DNA of 64,000 nucleotides from Stictocephala bisonia (GCA_035578905.1 JAQJVL010000030.1:2378801-2442800); one strand, 5' to 3'. Positions 1 through 12,380 are shown, counted from the stretch's first letter. A program made the numbers and translations. The notes: a model not told the origin generated them from the sequence alone.

Positions 1-734
1 ACAGGGTGTTTATTTTCAAACGCAACCAACGATTTGAAATGTGTTTAATTTCAATGCATTACTGTACGTATAATTAACAATACATATAATTAATAAAATG
101 GGTTCAGAATACTATTCGAAAGCGCCTTTAAATAAAACAAACTATTTTATTTTAAAATATTCCTCCACAGTAAACACTGTCTGATCTCAACTCAAAACCA
201 TGTTTCTAACCTCAACTTAATGACATTGCACGAAACCCAAATAATGTAAACAACAATGCAACAATGTAAATCAGCTGATAGCTGAGGAAGGAGAAGGGCC
301 AGGTATACCAACCTATTAACTTGTTGTAATTATCTTAAACCTTCATTTTCTGTACTTGTAGGTAGAGTTGCGTTTTAAAAGAAACGTCTTGTAAAAGTCC
401 CAAATAGTTGTTTATGTTGAAAATTGAACTCAAAATTAAATAAATAGCTTACTAATTTTTGTTCTGTATAAACTATACTTAATTTACTAAACATTAATGG
501 GATATTTTTATTTATCAATGACATGTTATTTACGGCATTTATAATATGTTACATTATTTGGAATAGGGTGATGTTATTAACAACTTATGGTCAACGATGC
601 TATATTGAGAACTTAGTGTAATAAACATAGAGTGAAGGCGGGATTTTCTTCTAAGCTATTTACAATTATAACTTATCTTATGAAGAAAAATGCTTACGAA
701 AATGTTTGCAGGCACAGTTAGTAAATATAGCAAC
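1..734. other. AT-rich non-coding stretch
   Basis: AT-rich sequence without a protein-like reading frame or recognisable RNA gene. I see nothing specific in it. Confidence 0.6.
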
Positions 735-1020
735 AGACAAATAAGATACAGAGGTCAAGCTCAATCACTATTGACAAACACTTCTCAAACACTTCTTTAT
801 GGATATCGATTTAAATAAACTTGTCATGTGGAGTAGTTTCTCCAACTCTCTGTGTGGGTGGGGCTAGCACCCTTGTCAGTCCCTTCCCTTAATCCCCTCC
901 AAATACTGAAGGATAAACGCAGTTAATTGACATAATTACTATGACAAAGATTTACATTAGCGTTAACTGCCACTGAAGCGTTCCATGCGGCATTAAGAAA
1001 GCAGCCTCTTTTTCTTTTGT
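735..1020 (+). repeat. MITE family M1, copy 1
   Basis: The left end carries a GATACAGAGGTC-type motif near 747. The right end carries CTGCCACTGAAGCG (967-980) followed by GCCTCTTTTTCTTTTG. The same modules recur at 7330-7475 (+), 9045-9160 (-), 34626-34690 (left end only) and 42955-43190 (+). In the last copy the two ends are inverted repeats of each other around AACAGAGGTTG. This is what a non-autonomous DNA transposon looks like. I could not fix exact termini or a target duplication. Confidence 0.5.
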
Positions 1021-1144
1021 AATAATGTTTTGTTACTTTGATTTTAGAAAATTTTAAATATTAGAAAAAGTACTTGCAATAGAAAATTAGTTCAAACTAT
1101 ATAAAATGTCGATATAAATTTTGCATTTTTTCCATTATAAAAAG

Positions 1145-1333
1145 TCACCGCTGAGTTAAGTTCACCACTTGTATAAATCGTTCTTCGGCTTCTTTTCGGA
1201 GTTCGGCATTTTTTCTACGGGAAGCTTTTAAGAAGTTGTGCTGCGCCGCGCAGTGTGAGTTTGATTGTGCGCGACATTTACGAGTCTGGCGGGCCTTTTG
1301 AATTAACTTGACTGTTTTCTGGAAGCAACACTC
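1145..1333 (-). CDS. Candidate 3'-terminal coding exon, protein unknown
   Basis: On the minus strand a pyrimidine-rich acceptor (TTATTCTCTTTCAG, ending at 1334) is followed by 62 open codons and a TGA at 1147-1145. The exon starts in phase 0 if read from GAG at 1333. The predicted tail is strongly basic and charged: it opens ECCFQKTVKLIQKA and ends in a likely helical stretch RRKNAELRKEAEERF followed by IQVVNLTQR. The segment is clearly richer in GC than its surroundings, and in DNA this AT-rich a frame of this length is not expected often. I do not recognise the family. The opposite strand is also open for about 50 codons, which weakens the case. The upstream exons would lie at higher coordinates. 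No matching exon can be proven, although 38185-38250 on the same strand ends in a compatible phase. No convincing AATAAA lies close downstream on the minus strand. Confidence 0.42.
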   Translation of the reverse strand, partial: ECCFQKTVKLIQKARQTRKCRAQSNSHCAAQHNFLKASRRKNAELRKEAEERFIQVVNLTQR

Positions 1334-2757
1334 CTGAAAGAGAATAATAAGGAATTACAGAATTATTGAAAAGAATTTATAGAAAATAATTTAATCTGGA
1401 ACATTAAGAAGATATTAAACTATTATTAATAGTTGGCACATTAAAAGTTAAGTTTATTTTATTCCATTATTTGATAAAAGTTTTTAAGTTTGGTATTTTT
1501 ATTTTTAATAAAGTATTTTGTTGAAGAAGTTTTATTTTATTTCATTTTCAATTAAATTTTACTAAAATAGTAAACTTGAAGTATTTATTATTTGCTTCTG
1601 TGTTTCAGAAATTAAAGATTAACAAAAATAAATGTGTAGCTATTCTTTTATTTTGAAGAATACGTTGCACTTTTTACTCTGTGGTAAAGCTAATCAAAGT
1701 GTTACTAACATCTCAACAAGCCATAGTAATCACTGAAACCAGTTTAGTTATTTAGTTTCAAACTAATTACCTATTTACTTATCGTCATGTTGTCTCCAGT
1801 GAATCATGCTAGTTATGTAAGGAGGAAGACTGTATGGTATCAAGTAATCACGCGATTTTTTTGCTATTGTCTGAAACTGTTCAAATGTTCACGCATTAAT
1901 TATCACTTACAGTACCTGCAGACTAATTCCCCCAAACCTTGTGTCTATACAAACGGGTGATACTGAATAGACCCGGTTAACATTTATTAAAATACTAATA
2001 ATTATTTTTAGTTTTTATTTTTATTTTTAAATTACAAATTTGTTTAGGTACCGGTAATAAATGAAAACTACTAGTTTCGTATGTTAGCTGACTGCTATTA
2101 ACCCATTTTAAATTCTTGACTTCCATTTATTTTATTTTTATAATTTTTTTTTACCATGATAACATTTCTGCAAAGTGTAATATTTTATTTTTACATCACA
2201 ACATAAAAATATAACATCATTTTGGTGTTGAATGCAATGTTTTTTCTTAAGTCATTTTGTTTATGTTTAATGTAACTATATATCCGAAATAGTATAAATT
2301 CTTTTGGATTTACAAGAAAGTATAAAACCAAAGGCAAGTTTTGTCGCTAATTGTTGAGTCAAGGAGCCGTTTACCATATTACAAGACTCACTTCAAAGAT
2401 GGGGTTAATTGGCCAATTAACATTTTTTGCAGTGCTTTTGACCCTGCGTTTCATTAAAGCACATGTCGCACACAGTTGAACGTAAATTTAAAGTATATTT
2501 ACAAAAATTAATTCAGTTATTCTTATGTATTTTGCAATTATATGTGGTTATAAATAATAAATCCATTCAATAAACAAGGGAGAGTAATATTTTTATTACT
2601 CCTGTTAAAAAGTTGAGATTGAGAAAACCGTGTTTAGTTTTTACGAAATTTTTATCTTCACTACAAAATTAAAAGTTAAAAAATAAAACGGGTTTACAAT
2701 CCAGTTATTGCAACAAAAAAACGCACGGCGCAGCATATTAAGCATATTGTATCATAT
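1334..2757. other. AT-rich non-coding stretch (possible intron)
   Basis: Low-complexity AT-rich DNA. If the exon at 1145-1333 is real, this is intron sequence. No repeat family or RNA gene is visible. Confidence 0.5.
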
Positions 2758-2856
2758 TTAATTTACATCAAGAGATCTCTCTGTTAATATACTCAACTCG
2801 CCTTCACCTAAATGTGAAATCAATTGATTTTCGATTCCCGTGACAGATAAAGCTGA
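2758..2856 (-). CDS. Weak candidate terminal exon
   Basis: On the minus strand an acceptor-like run (ACTACCCTCTCAG, ending at 2857) precedes 32 open codons ending in TAA at 2760-2758. The reading includes LISHLGEGELSILTERSLDV, which looks protein-like. The frame stays open upstream of the acceptor to about 2930. I recognise no family. It is only 99 bp long and a chance frame is quite possible. Confidence 0.17.
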   Translation of the reverse strand, partial: SALSVTGIENQLISHLGEGELSILTERSLDVN

Positions 2857-3079
2857 CTGAGAGGGTAGTACTTCATCAAGGGGGAAGATGGTCACGCCAA
2901 GGGGAGTTTGAGTGTTACAAGGGTTTCATATTGGTGAGAAAGACGGTCAGTACGTGAGTACAAGCTGGTCTGATCTACTGAATAATACTACATATTACTA
3001 AAAGTGTGTTTAAAACAGGCAATACTCCTCGTAGTCAGGATATTTGAAGTATTTGCAAATTGACCTGTTGAGATAGATG

Positions 3080-4273
3080 AGTAAGAGTATAAGAGTATCA
3101 CTCCTGTGAGTATATGAGTATCACTCCTGTGAGTATATGAGTATAACTCCTGTGAGTATTCGAGTATCACTCCTGTGATTATACGAGTATCACTCCTGTG
3201 ATTATACGAGTATCACTCCTGTGATTATACGAGTATCACTCCTGTGATTATATGAGTATAACTCCTGTGAGTATTCGAGTATCACTCCTGTGATTATACG
3301 AGTATCACTCCTGTGAGTATACGAGTATCACTCCTGTGATTATATGAGTATAACTCCTGTGAGTATTCGAGTATCACTCCTGTTATTATACGAGTATCAC
3401 TACTGTGAGTATATGAGTATAACTCCTGTGAGTATTCGAGTATCACTCCTGTGAGTATACGAGTATCACTCCTGTGATTATATGAGTATCACTCCTGTGA
3501 TTATTCGAGTATCACTACTGTGAGTATATGAGTATAACTCCTGTGATTATACGAGTATCACTCCTGTGAGTATTCGAGTATCACTCCTGTGAGTATACGA
3601 GTATCACTACTGTGAGTATACGAGTATCACTCCTGTGATTATACGAGTATCACTCCTGTGAGTATACGAGTATCACTCCTGTGAGTATACGAGTATCACT
3701 CCTGTGATTATATGAGTATCACTCCTGTGATTATTCGAGTATCACTACTGTGAGTATATGAGTATAACTCCTGTGATTATACGAGTATCACTCCTGTGAG
3801 TATTCGAGTATCACTCCTGTGAGTATACGAGTATCACTACTGTGAGTATACGAGTATCACTCCTGTGATTATACGAGTATCACTCCTGTGATTATAAGAG
3901 TATAACTCCTGTGAGTATATGAGTATCACTCCTGTGATTATACGAGTATCACTCCTGTGATTATACGAGTATCACTCCTGTGATTATATGAGTATAACTC
4001 CTGTGAGTATTCGAGTATCACTCCTGTGATTATACGAGTATCACTCCTGTGAGTATTCGAGTATCACTCCTGTGATTATATGAGTATAACTCCTGTGAGT
4101 ATTCGAGTATCACTCCTGTGATTATACGAGTATCACTCCTGTGAGTATACGAGTATCACTCCTGTGATTATATGAGTATAACTCCTGTGAGTATTCGAGT
4201 ATCACTCCTGTGATTATACGAGTATCACTACTGTGAGTATATGAGTATCACTCCTATGAGTATATGATTATCA
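3080..4273. repeat. Minisatellite, 23-bp unit, about 52 copies
   Basis: Head-to-tail copies of a 23-bp unit of the form GAGTATCACTCCTGTGATTA plus TAC. Variants alternate at fixed sites: cgag/tgag, atcac/ataac, and gattat/gagtat before the next unit. Variants are arranged in higher-order blocks: 3451-3660 is repeated exactly at 3681-3890, an offset of 230 bp or ten units. Edge units (3080-3130 and 4235-4273) are more diverged. Confidence 0.95.
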
Positions 4274-7200
4274 CAGGAAAAAATATATGCGGCTTTCAGT
4301 ATCTTTAGAAAATCTATTTAAATAAAATAATTATATTTCTTTATTACACACTTGCTTAAGCATGGATTTTTGAGTCCACATTAGGACTCCTCTCCCAAGG
4401 AGTGTAAAGTAACCGTGCCGTTGTTTTTCGATGCATTTATATCTTTTAGATGAATTCTCAGTTAAAGCTGTTGCGGTAATTTTCCACTTAGACTTTTTCA
4501 GGACACATTCGGCTGTAGTTAAATGTAAAATGTATTACTTGGACACATCACAAAAACATACAAGTTTGTTTCGACCCCTTAGGAAAGCAAGGGTGCACAT
4601 TTTAATTTGACAGTTACATAAACGCAAACAGCTTACTTATTTATACTGTAAATTCCTCTTACAGTGCTCAAGATTTGCATTAATATATCGTTTGATGGTT
4701 GCTTTTGAATATAGGTTTATAGTATTATGTGATAGAACGATTAGTATAACAAAAACTTGTTTACATTGGCCCACGATAGTTCTTCTAGGTTCGGATCGCT
4801 AATTATCTAGGTAATGCAAAACCGTATTCAAAACATATTAATCAAATTACATTTTTCAATTGCAGTTGAGCAATGGTAAAATATAGTCACATTTGCGTTT
4901 TCAGTTCATATCTCAATGTTTAAACCATTCACCTTACACGTGCAATATAACATTCCACAATGCTAGTTACCAAACAGCTGGAGGCGGTGTTTGTTTTTAT
5001 ACACAGAAGGGTTGTAAATCCCTAACAAATTAACAATCATGAACAATTCAACTCATCAAACAACTTTCAAACAATAGCTAGAGGTGGAGTTTTCCAGGAA
5101 GATCTCCCTGTATTCATACTCCTCTATCAGTGAACCCTCAAAGCACTCACTGCTGATCCACTACTCCTTTCCATTATCTTCCCAGTTGTAAGGCTGTTTG
5201 GACGGAAAATTGTCAATGTACATTTCACGTAGTAAACACCATTCTTTGAGAGGGCTATTCCATTCTGAAATGCGAGTTAAATGGATTTACTCACATGCTA
5301 AAAATATATACGAGCTTCTCTAGAAGCTGGTAGAAATTGACGCTCGTACCCTCAACGGGTCTTTATACACCCCCTCCCCCATGGGTATCCCAACCTAACG
5401 TCCACAACGTTCCAAAACGTTTCGGAAGGTTCCCTTCTATACATTTGTAGAGGGTGGAACGTGTAGACCTTAAATCTTTAACAGCACGCCCTTCAGATAA
5501 AAAAGGGAACCCCCTTTATGGTGAGGGGTGGAGGCTCGCTCAGTCTGTAAATCCCTCGATCTTTACAGTTTACTCATAGTTATTTTAGTTTATTTTTGTG
5601 GTTAGATAGTTTACATTTAAATTCATGATAAAACGCAATTTATGGCTTTGAATGGGTCTATTTACGTATGTGAATAGGTTATCTTAAAGATATATGAACA
5701 AGTTATTACTGTATGTAGTATTACAGCTTTAGCACAGTGGCGTTATTTTTTGCACATATAAAACACGTGAAATTTTAAAAATAATACAATCTTAAAAGAC
5801 TAGTTCATATAGTTCAACAAAACGTGTAACGTTTCCAAAACATGTCAAATGTAGTTTTTTTCTGAGAATGAATAAAATGCTTTTACCCTAAAATTAAATT
5901 TCTTTTCAATTTCCTCCATTAAAATTTGATCAAATTCAGTTTACAAGTTGGTATGTAAAAGCTCACAAGTTATAAATGATTAAACTTATAGTTTTAGAAT
6001 TTTTTATTATGATTCACCAATTTTAATTTAAAACTTCTCATAGCTTCATTTTTTTCATTTTTCAAATCGCAACCAAAACGTACGATTTTTTTAAATTGTG
6101 TTTGATATTTCTAACAATCAGTTTTCAGATTTAGCTAACTACCTTATCCTACATTTCAAAATGCATTTTTAGTCTTGAAAAATTATTTAATATTGGTTCT
6201 AAATTCCTAAAATATTAAATGTAGGATAAAGTAGTTAATTACTATGGAAGACAACGGAAATGTTCTGCCTGTCGAAAAGAATTTTCTTTATTTTTATGAA
6301 TGCGTTGGAAATCAATATAAATAATTTAAACAAACGTAAAAAGTCCAATGCCAACAAATAACTTTTAAACAAACAATATCTCTTGTTGTGAGAACTTTAA
6401 TATTAGTTTTAAAGTTGTGAAAGTTAAATATACATTATAGGCCGAAAGTGTTTGTAAAATGTATTGGTTTTAATCGAATAAGATTTGAAATCACTTTCTC
6501 TCTATATCATAGTCAGATGCAGATGTGTATTAATTAATGATGACCAGATATGACTTCAGATGGACATTTCTTAATAAAAGTATCGATATGTGAAAACATT
6601 TAACGGTGTTATTTCTTCCATTTGGCATTTTCTTGTTGAGTTGAACAATGGTAAAATGCTACAAAATACACAATTCCCCACTTACAGCAATAGCATCGGA
6701 GGGTTCCGAGATTTCCTTTAATGTTCCGGAAGAAAGGAGCTTTTCCAAAGGAAACAGGAAATAGCTATTTACCGATATATTTTGAAAACTGAAAAATGTT
6801 GAACATTTGTTTTTTGTCTCAATAAAACTCCTTTAACTTTCTTAATAATGACTTTTACATTTTTTTCTTGTTATTTTCTGTATTTCACACATATAAGAAG
6901 TTCATTTCAGTGCATTAAACTAGACTCCGTGACCAGATACAACATCTGGCCACTTTATTAAAGTGCACGCCGCGACGTGTAACACTGACGCGTACATATT
7001 ATATTAATTTATTGATAGAATTTATTTTGTTATTAGTTTTTCCAGCCTTACTTCATAATTGCACTTTAACTTTAAAACTTAATTTTAAAAAGGGGGGTTA
7101 AAATGAAAGGCAAATGATAAAAATATATTTTATCCATTTCCCAATATTGTCTATTGCTCTTCCTTGTCATTACTTCAATAAATGTCCAGATTTTATTGGA

Positions 7201-7329
7201 ACAAAATCCAGAACTAGTGTCCAAAGTGACAGTAAGAAACCCTGTATTTATAAGAGAAACTGTACTATGTGACTTTTGTAATTCAATAATGTATATTGTC
7301 TACTGCAAATAAAATATGTATATAAATAA
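4274..7329. other. AT-rich non-coding stretch with a GC-richer patch
   Basis: Mostly AT-rich DNA. A GC-richer patch at 5320-5545 holds a short palindrome (AGCTTCT-ct-AGAAGCT near 5314-5329) and C-rich runs, but no convincing exon. A separate inverted repeat lies at 6137-6240. Confidence 0.5.
6130..6240. repeat. Short inverted repeat
   Basis: TAACTACCTTATCCTACATTT is matched, with small mismatches, by its reverse complement in AAATGTAGGATAAAGTAGTTA about 60 bp further on. The arms are about 24 bp around an AT-rich spacer. It may be a small MITE remnant or a hairpin. Confidence 0.6.
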
Positions 7330-7475
7330 ATCCCTCCAAATCATCAAGGGTGAACGTAGTAAATATTATTACAGATTTATAAATATGTACATAAGTTGTA
7401 ATCTACCTACTGCCACTGACGCGTTCACTGCGGCCATAAGAAAAGGTGACCTCTGTTTCCATTATCTCTGTGGTG
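7330..7475 (+). repeat. MITE family M1, copy 2 (right part)
   Basis: It shares the order CCCTCCAAAT, GTGAACGTAGTAA, ACAGATTTA, CTGCCACTGACGCGTTC and GACCTCTGTTTCC with 890-1015. The short frame that crosses it is repeat-derived, not a gene. Confidence 0.5.
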
Positions 7476-8204
7476 TAGCACAACTTTCAAATAATTTAGT
7501 AGTAATGTAAATTACTTTAATTACACTTATCTGTAATGACAATTTTTAATTTTAAACAATCTTCACGTTACGACACATACTGCTTTACACAAGTAAATTT
7601 CGTATAATAAATAAAAGTATAAATAAGTACAAGCTAATACTTGTAACAGAAATGGTTTATGATTTGAAAACTTTTCTCTTTAGTAGGAAATAACTGTATT
7701 AGATTGTATAGTTTCTTCAGGCATCAATTTTAACATTTCAAGTCCAACAGAGGTTTCTGTTCTGTGATAGAATGAAATACGGAAATACGTTTGAAAAATA
7801 GCCAGCTCAGCCTGTCATGGTGGAACGTTTTCTCCGTCTCTTTATTCCATGTTTCATTGTTGTGATGTTCGAATATAGCACGTGATGTATCATTGGAAAT
7901 ATTTTAGAATGTTTGAGCGTGTTTTAAATAGGATAAATAAAGTAGTGAATATTAACATTTTAACATTTTAAATAACACATTTTTTTGTTAAATAGCATAG
8001 TATTTGAATAATTTAAAAATAATATAAAATGTGGAATTTTTTGACAAACCAAAGAAATATTCTAGATTAATAGAACTTATTTCACTATTGGTAAATTAAC
8101 TGAACATAAGATTGTGAATTAAGTATCTTCTTGTTTTGAACTATTTGAAACATAAACTCTGATAAGATTTCGTAGTATAAATAATCTAAAAACGATGTAC
8201 TAAC

Positions 8205-8560
8205 TCGTCACGAAATTTCCGTAACCACTGGAAAAATGTTGATGAAATTTAGAGGGAAGTCTGTTTTTGTATCATAGAGGCTAACTAAGAAAGGATTTCT
8301 CGTGTTCCATTCGTGAGGGTTAGTAACAGCCCTTCAATAAATCCTTTCTTCCATAACAGTAACAATGCCTTTAATGTAATTTCATAATTTACTTCAAACA
8401 GATTTTACAAAAAATATAAACATGAGACAACAGCTTGGCTAATTTGGTTTTCACTGTAAAATGTTCAAGGTAATTTCTACTAACTCTGACGTCATTGCAG
8501 TACTTTGCATCTTCTAAAGTAGCCTTGTAAGGTTTTATTGAATATAAAACTATGTTATCA
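8205..8560 (+). repeat. Dispersed repeat R3, copy 1
   Basis: It contains ACGAAATTTCCGTAACCACTGG, TTGATGAAATTTAGAG, GTATCATAGAGG, AAGAAAGGATTTCTCG and AACAGCCCTTC in this order, then ACATGAGACAACAGCTTGGCTAA. The same order occurs on the minus strand at 21545-21850 and on the plus strand at 49235-49500. It is an old interspersed repeat of unknown class. I see no termini or coding sequence. Confidence 0.6.
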
Positions 8561-9044
8561 TCAACTAAAGAACCAATAAGGGAAGAGTAAGCAAGCGTAC
8601 AGATCCACCCCGTGGGCAAGTGAACTATTCAGGATACAAGTTGTTTACGTGCCTTCTATATTGCTTCTCTTCTTTGAAATAACAAAACGTATAAACTTAT
8701 ATGGAGATACCTTCCATCGCACCACCATATAATTAATTAAATATAAGACAACTCACACACCCAACTAATTGTTTATATAAACTGAATTTTACTTTAGGCA
8801 ATTTGTAATCTACTCATATTAATTATTTTACCTATTGTATTGTTGACTTTCTCAATAGATACTCGGTGAACTATTATATTTTCGTTAAAAATTATTTAAT
8901 GAGAGCAGAATATTGCCAATCTGAGATAAATGATAGTTTGCTAAAAAAAAATTAATACGAAAAGCTGATCATTTACAAGAGCATATGTTCTCAATACTGG
9001 ACCTCTGTGTTGTAGAGCTTTATTCAGTTTTGTCACCATAAAAG

Positions 9045-9160
9045 AAAAGAATCAGAGGCCTCTTTGTAATGGCAGCAGCAATTCCTTAGTCAGAGGTAGT
9101 TACCAATATTGTAAATCTGTATAAATTACTACGTTTATCCTTCAGGATTTGGAAGGTAAT
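9045..9160 (-). repeat. MITE family M1, copy 3 (inverted)
   Basis: Read on the minus strand it gives CCTTCCAAATCCTGAAGGATAAACG, ACAGATTTACA and GGCCTCTGATTCTTTTC, which parallels 890-1015. It directly abuts the inverted SINE-A tail at 9160. Confidence 0.5.
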
Positions 9161-9296
9161 TATTCATCTCTAAGACGTCGATCGTAGAGACATGGGCGAA
9201 TATGAGGAGTGAATGAGTGTGATGAGTATTGAACCAGTGTAGTCATTGTTACTATCTGAGTTCGACTGACCTCAGAAAGGACTATTTATTAATAGC
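9160..9296 (-). mobile_element. SINE-A, inverted host copy, 3' part
   Basis: Read on the minus strand this is the family tail: CTACGATCGACGTCTTAGAG with an AT-rich end, preceded by the ACTCATCACACTCATTCACTC-type segment. The copy stops at AATAGC (9291-9296) and resumes at 9736. The gap between is filled by a forward copy of the same family, so this is the target of a nested insertion. Confidence 0.8.
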
Positions 9297-9729
9297 ACTG
9301 TTGGCGCAGTGCTGTAACCCACCTACTTGGGGACAAAGTGTTTGGAAGATTGTAGGCGATAGGTTCCATGCTCGGTTCTCTTAATCCCGACACGGCGTCC
9401 GCTCAGTAGTTGTCATCAACGTAGACACTACGAGAGGAAGTCTACTTGAATGGTAGTCAGGGTTCGGATGTTGTGTAGGGAAGAGAACAGTGTCAGACTT
9501 GTCAGTTAACTGAAAATCAGACCAACACTACGTGGTTCGGATTCCACGTAAAGCTGTAGGTCCCATAGTTGCCATGGCTATTGGGCTATAAATAAATAGT
9601 CCTTTCTGAGCTAGGTCGAACTCAGATAGTAACAATGACTACACTCGTTCATGTACACCCATCACACTCATTCACTCCTCATATTCGCCCATATCTCTAC
9701 GATCGGCGTCTTAGAGATGAATAATAATG
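9297..9729 (+). mobile_element. SINE-A, near full-length, nested in an older copy
   Basis: This is a tRNA-derived short retroelement of about 430 bp. The head has an A-box-like TGGCGCAGTGCTGTAA (9302-9317) and a weak B-box-like segment (AGGTTCCATGCTCGG). The body carries the family core TACGTGGTTCGGATTCCACG, and the 3' end is GATCGGCGTCTTAGAGATG followed by an (AAT)-rich tail. It is flanked on both sides by AATAGC (9291-9296 and 9730-9735), a 6-bp target duplication within the inverted host copy. SINEs are transcribed by RNA polymerase III and moved by a partner LINE. No protein is encoded. Confidence 0.82.
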
Positions 9730-9735
9730 AATAGC

Positions 9736-10010
9736 CCAATAGCCATGGCAACTATGGAACCTACAGCATTACGTGGAATCCGAACCATGTAGTGTTGGTC
9801 TCATTTTCAGCTAACTGACAAGTCTAACACTTATTTCTCTTCCCTGCACATCTGGACCTTGACTTCCCAGACTTCCCTAGTAGTGTCCACGTCGATGGTA
9901 ACCATCGAGCCGACGCCATCTCGCTATGACGAGGACCGAGCATAGAACCTAACAATCTCCCAAATACTTTGTCCCCAAGTAGCTGGGTTACAGCACTGCT
10001 CCACTGACAA
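9736..10010 (-). mobile_element. SINE-A, inverted host copy, 5' part
   Basis: This continues the copy begun at 9160-9296. On the minus strand it runs from the head (GTCAGTGGAGCAGTGCTGTAA) through GGGGACAAAGTATTTGG to the GGTTCGGATTCCACG core. The reading frame on this strand (9824-10099) is incidental. Confidence 0.8.
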
Positions 10011-11606
10011 CAGACTGGTAACGGTGCACTGTCATCCTCACAGATAATCTGACGACCCTGTCTCTTTCTTATCTGTGGTGGCACACATTTGGATATCACC
10101 GTACATACTGAACATCACATTGTATCTTCCTTTTCTCTCTAATTAATTATTTTTATAACTATTTTAGCCGTTCGTAAAATGTACTTTGTGATATTTTCTT
10201 AAAACAGGTTTTAACCTCGGAGGTTACTCCTTCAAATAAATTTGCATTGTTTTTCCATTCATGATAACACTGTTTTGATGACGTATATAATAGAGAGTGT
10301 TATTATTGTGAAACTAGATCTATGTATTGAATTAATTAATACATTGTTTACTAATTATTTAGTCCCACTCGATTTCAGTCAATCACCTGATATATTCAAA
10401 AGTGTGGCCGATATATGGAGATACCATCCTCCAGCCTGTATTTCAATATCATTAGTCTTACCTGACCATGTCAAATAATTTTTGTACTGTTATAGTCATA
10501 ATTCACATGAGGAGGTTCATGCTGGATCTAAAGTAAAGATTGCTTTTTGAAGTCCTTATCGTGTTTTAACTCTGGCTACTAATTTGTTAACAGAATTTTT
10601 TGTTATAAAATTAAATAATGTTTCTTGTCTTGAAACTGTCTTAGTAAGAGTCACATTTAATGAAAACAATATTAGTTAGTGTTGTAAAACTATGTATTTT
10701 TTAATATATTTATGATGACTATTTAGTTTAAGAATTTAAAATCTCTAAGCTTTTTAGTGTAGAACAAACATTAAAGATTGGCGAACAAATGCTTAGAGCG
10801 TACGCAATATGTATATCGGTGTTCTAGCATATTTTTTAGTCGAAAATCCAATGATAATTCAAATAAACTATAAAGCTCACAATTAAATTCAATTACTTAA
10901 TGTCAAGACCACAAAATAAACATTGACTTAAATATTGCCACGGCCTTCAGAGTGATTGTTACAGCCTACTTTAATTGTAAACTTCGTCTCTACAATCAAG
11001 GCGGCTATGGAAATGAGAGCAAATACAAGCAACATGTTTAAACATTTATTTAAATCCAGGATTTCTTTAGGAGCTTTCAAATTTGTTTGGGGTGGAAAAT
11101 ATTAGAATAAGATACGAATATGTTAAAACATTTTTCCATCAGTGATTTATACATTTCTCACCTTGCCTGTCGTAGGTCTTCCCACCCAAAAGGAATTATT
11201 TATTGTGAGTCTATCTAGTCTGACGATAGTGTTTTAATCGCCATAATTTATGTACATTTTGTAATTATTAAATAATTTGTGTCGAGTGACGTTCGTTTGA
11301 ATTGTACTTTTGCCAACGAGTAATATCCTAATCAAGATACTATTTAAAGAAACTTGAATTGCAGATAAATACTATTATTTAAATAAACAATTTTTCATGT
11401 TATTGGATTTGTATTTATGTCTTATTATTATAACACCACATAAACATGCATGAGCCATTATCACAAAGTTTACAAATCAATTTACTGAAACTTTACAGAT
11501 TATAACACTTTAACCATCAGATACTTTAAACTATTGTCACAGTAAGTTAATAAACTTATAAAATTACCACTTTTTATTTGTAGCAAATTTCTTAAAAATA
11601 AGAGTT
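10011..11606. other. AT-rich non-coding stretch
   Basis: AT-rich DNA with a short chance frame (10242-10478). I see no repeat family, splice-bounded exon or RNA gene. Confidence 0.5.
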
Positions 11607-12217
11607 CATCCAGAAACACTATGTGATAAGGGAGAACCTCCCTCCACCCTGGGGTGTTGTGCTGACACTTTAACGTTCTTTGGACAAAACGTAAGATGCA
11701 ATATCTCCTTCAATATTTTCCTCAACCGTTTAGCTAACATATAGGAACCTCAGAAACACTGTCACAAGGGAGAACCTCCCTCCACCCTGGGGTGTTGTGC
11801 TGACACTTTAACGTTCTTTGGACAAAACGTAAGATGCAATATCTCCTTCAATATTTTCCTCAACCGTTTAGCTAACATATAGGAACCTCAGAAACACTGT
11901 GTCACAAGGGAGAACCTCCCTCTACTCTGGGGTGTTGTGCTGACACTTTATCGTTCTTTGGACACAACGTGAGATGCAATATCTCCTTCAATATTTTCCT
12001 CAACCGTTTAGCTAACATATAGGAACCTCAGAAACACTGTGTCACAAGGGAGAACCTCCCTCCACCCTGGGGTGTTGTGCTGACACTTTAACGTTCTTTG
12101 GACACAACGTGAGATGCAATATCTCCTTAAATATTTTCCTCGACCGTTTAGCTAACATATAGGAACCTCAGAAACACTGTGTCACAAGGGAGAACCTCCT
12201 TCCACCCTGGGGTGTTG
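11607..12217. repeat. Satellite array, 138-140 bp unit, left part
   Basis: About 4.4 units. Each contains CAGAAACACTGTGTCACAAGG, CACCCTGGGGTGTTGTGCTG, ACGTTCTTTGGACA and GCAATATCTCCTTCAATATT. CAGAAACACT starts at 11751, 11889, 12029 and 12169. The last unit is cut at GGGGTGTTG (12217) by the element that follows, and the array resumes in the same orientation at 19072. Confidence 0.95.
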
Positions 12218-12288
12218 AGTAGTGTAAAACGCGGGTTCTGGGAGACCTTTTGACCTCTGTTATCAGTGTTATCACCACGTGTTGACCC
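12218..12288 (+). repeat. Left terminal inverted repeat of the 6.85 kb element
   Basis: A perfect inverted match to 19001-19071 over 71 bp. It probably continues, but the partner sequence is hidden in the gap at 18901-19000. Confidence 0.93.
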
Positions 12289-12380
12289 CAGAGGTCAACT
12301 TTACTATTGTTTACAACTGATAATCAGCAAGGTCGTTGACCTTTCATTGATAATCACCACGTGGTGACCTTGAAGGTCAA

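Noticed and set aside
5310..5440. Heat-shock-element-like TTC/GAA pattern
   Set aside because: The spacing does not fit the canonical TTCnnGAA array. No adjacent gene.
9824..10099. 91-codon minus-strand frame
   Set aside because: It lies across the inverted SINE-A copy and its flank.
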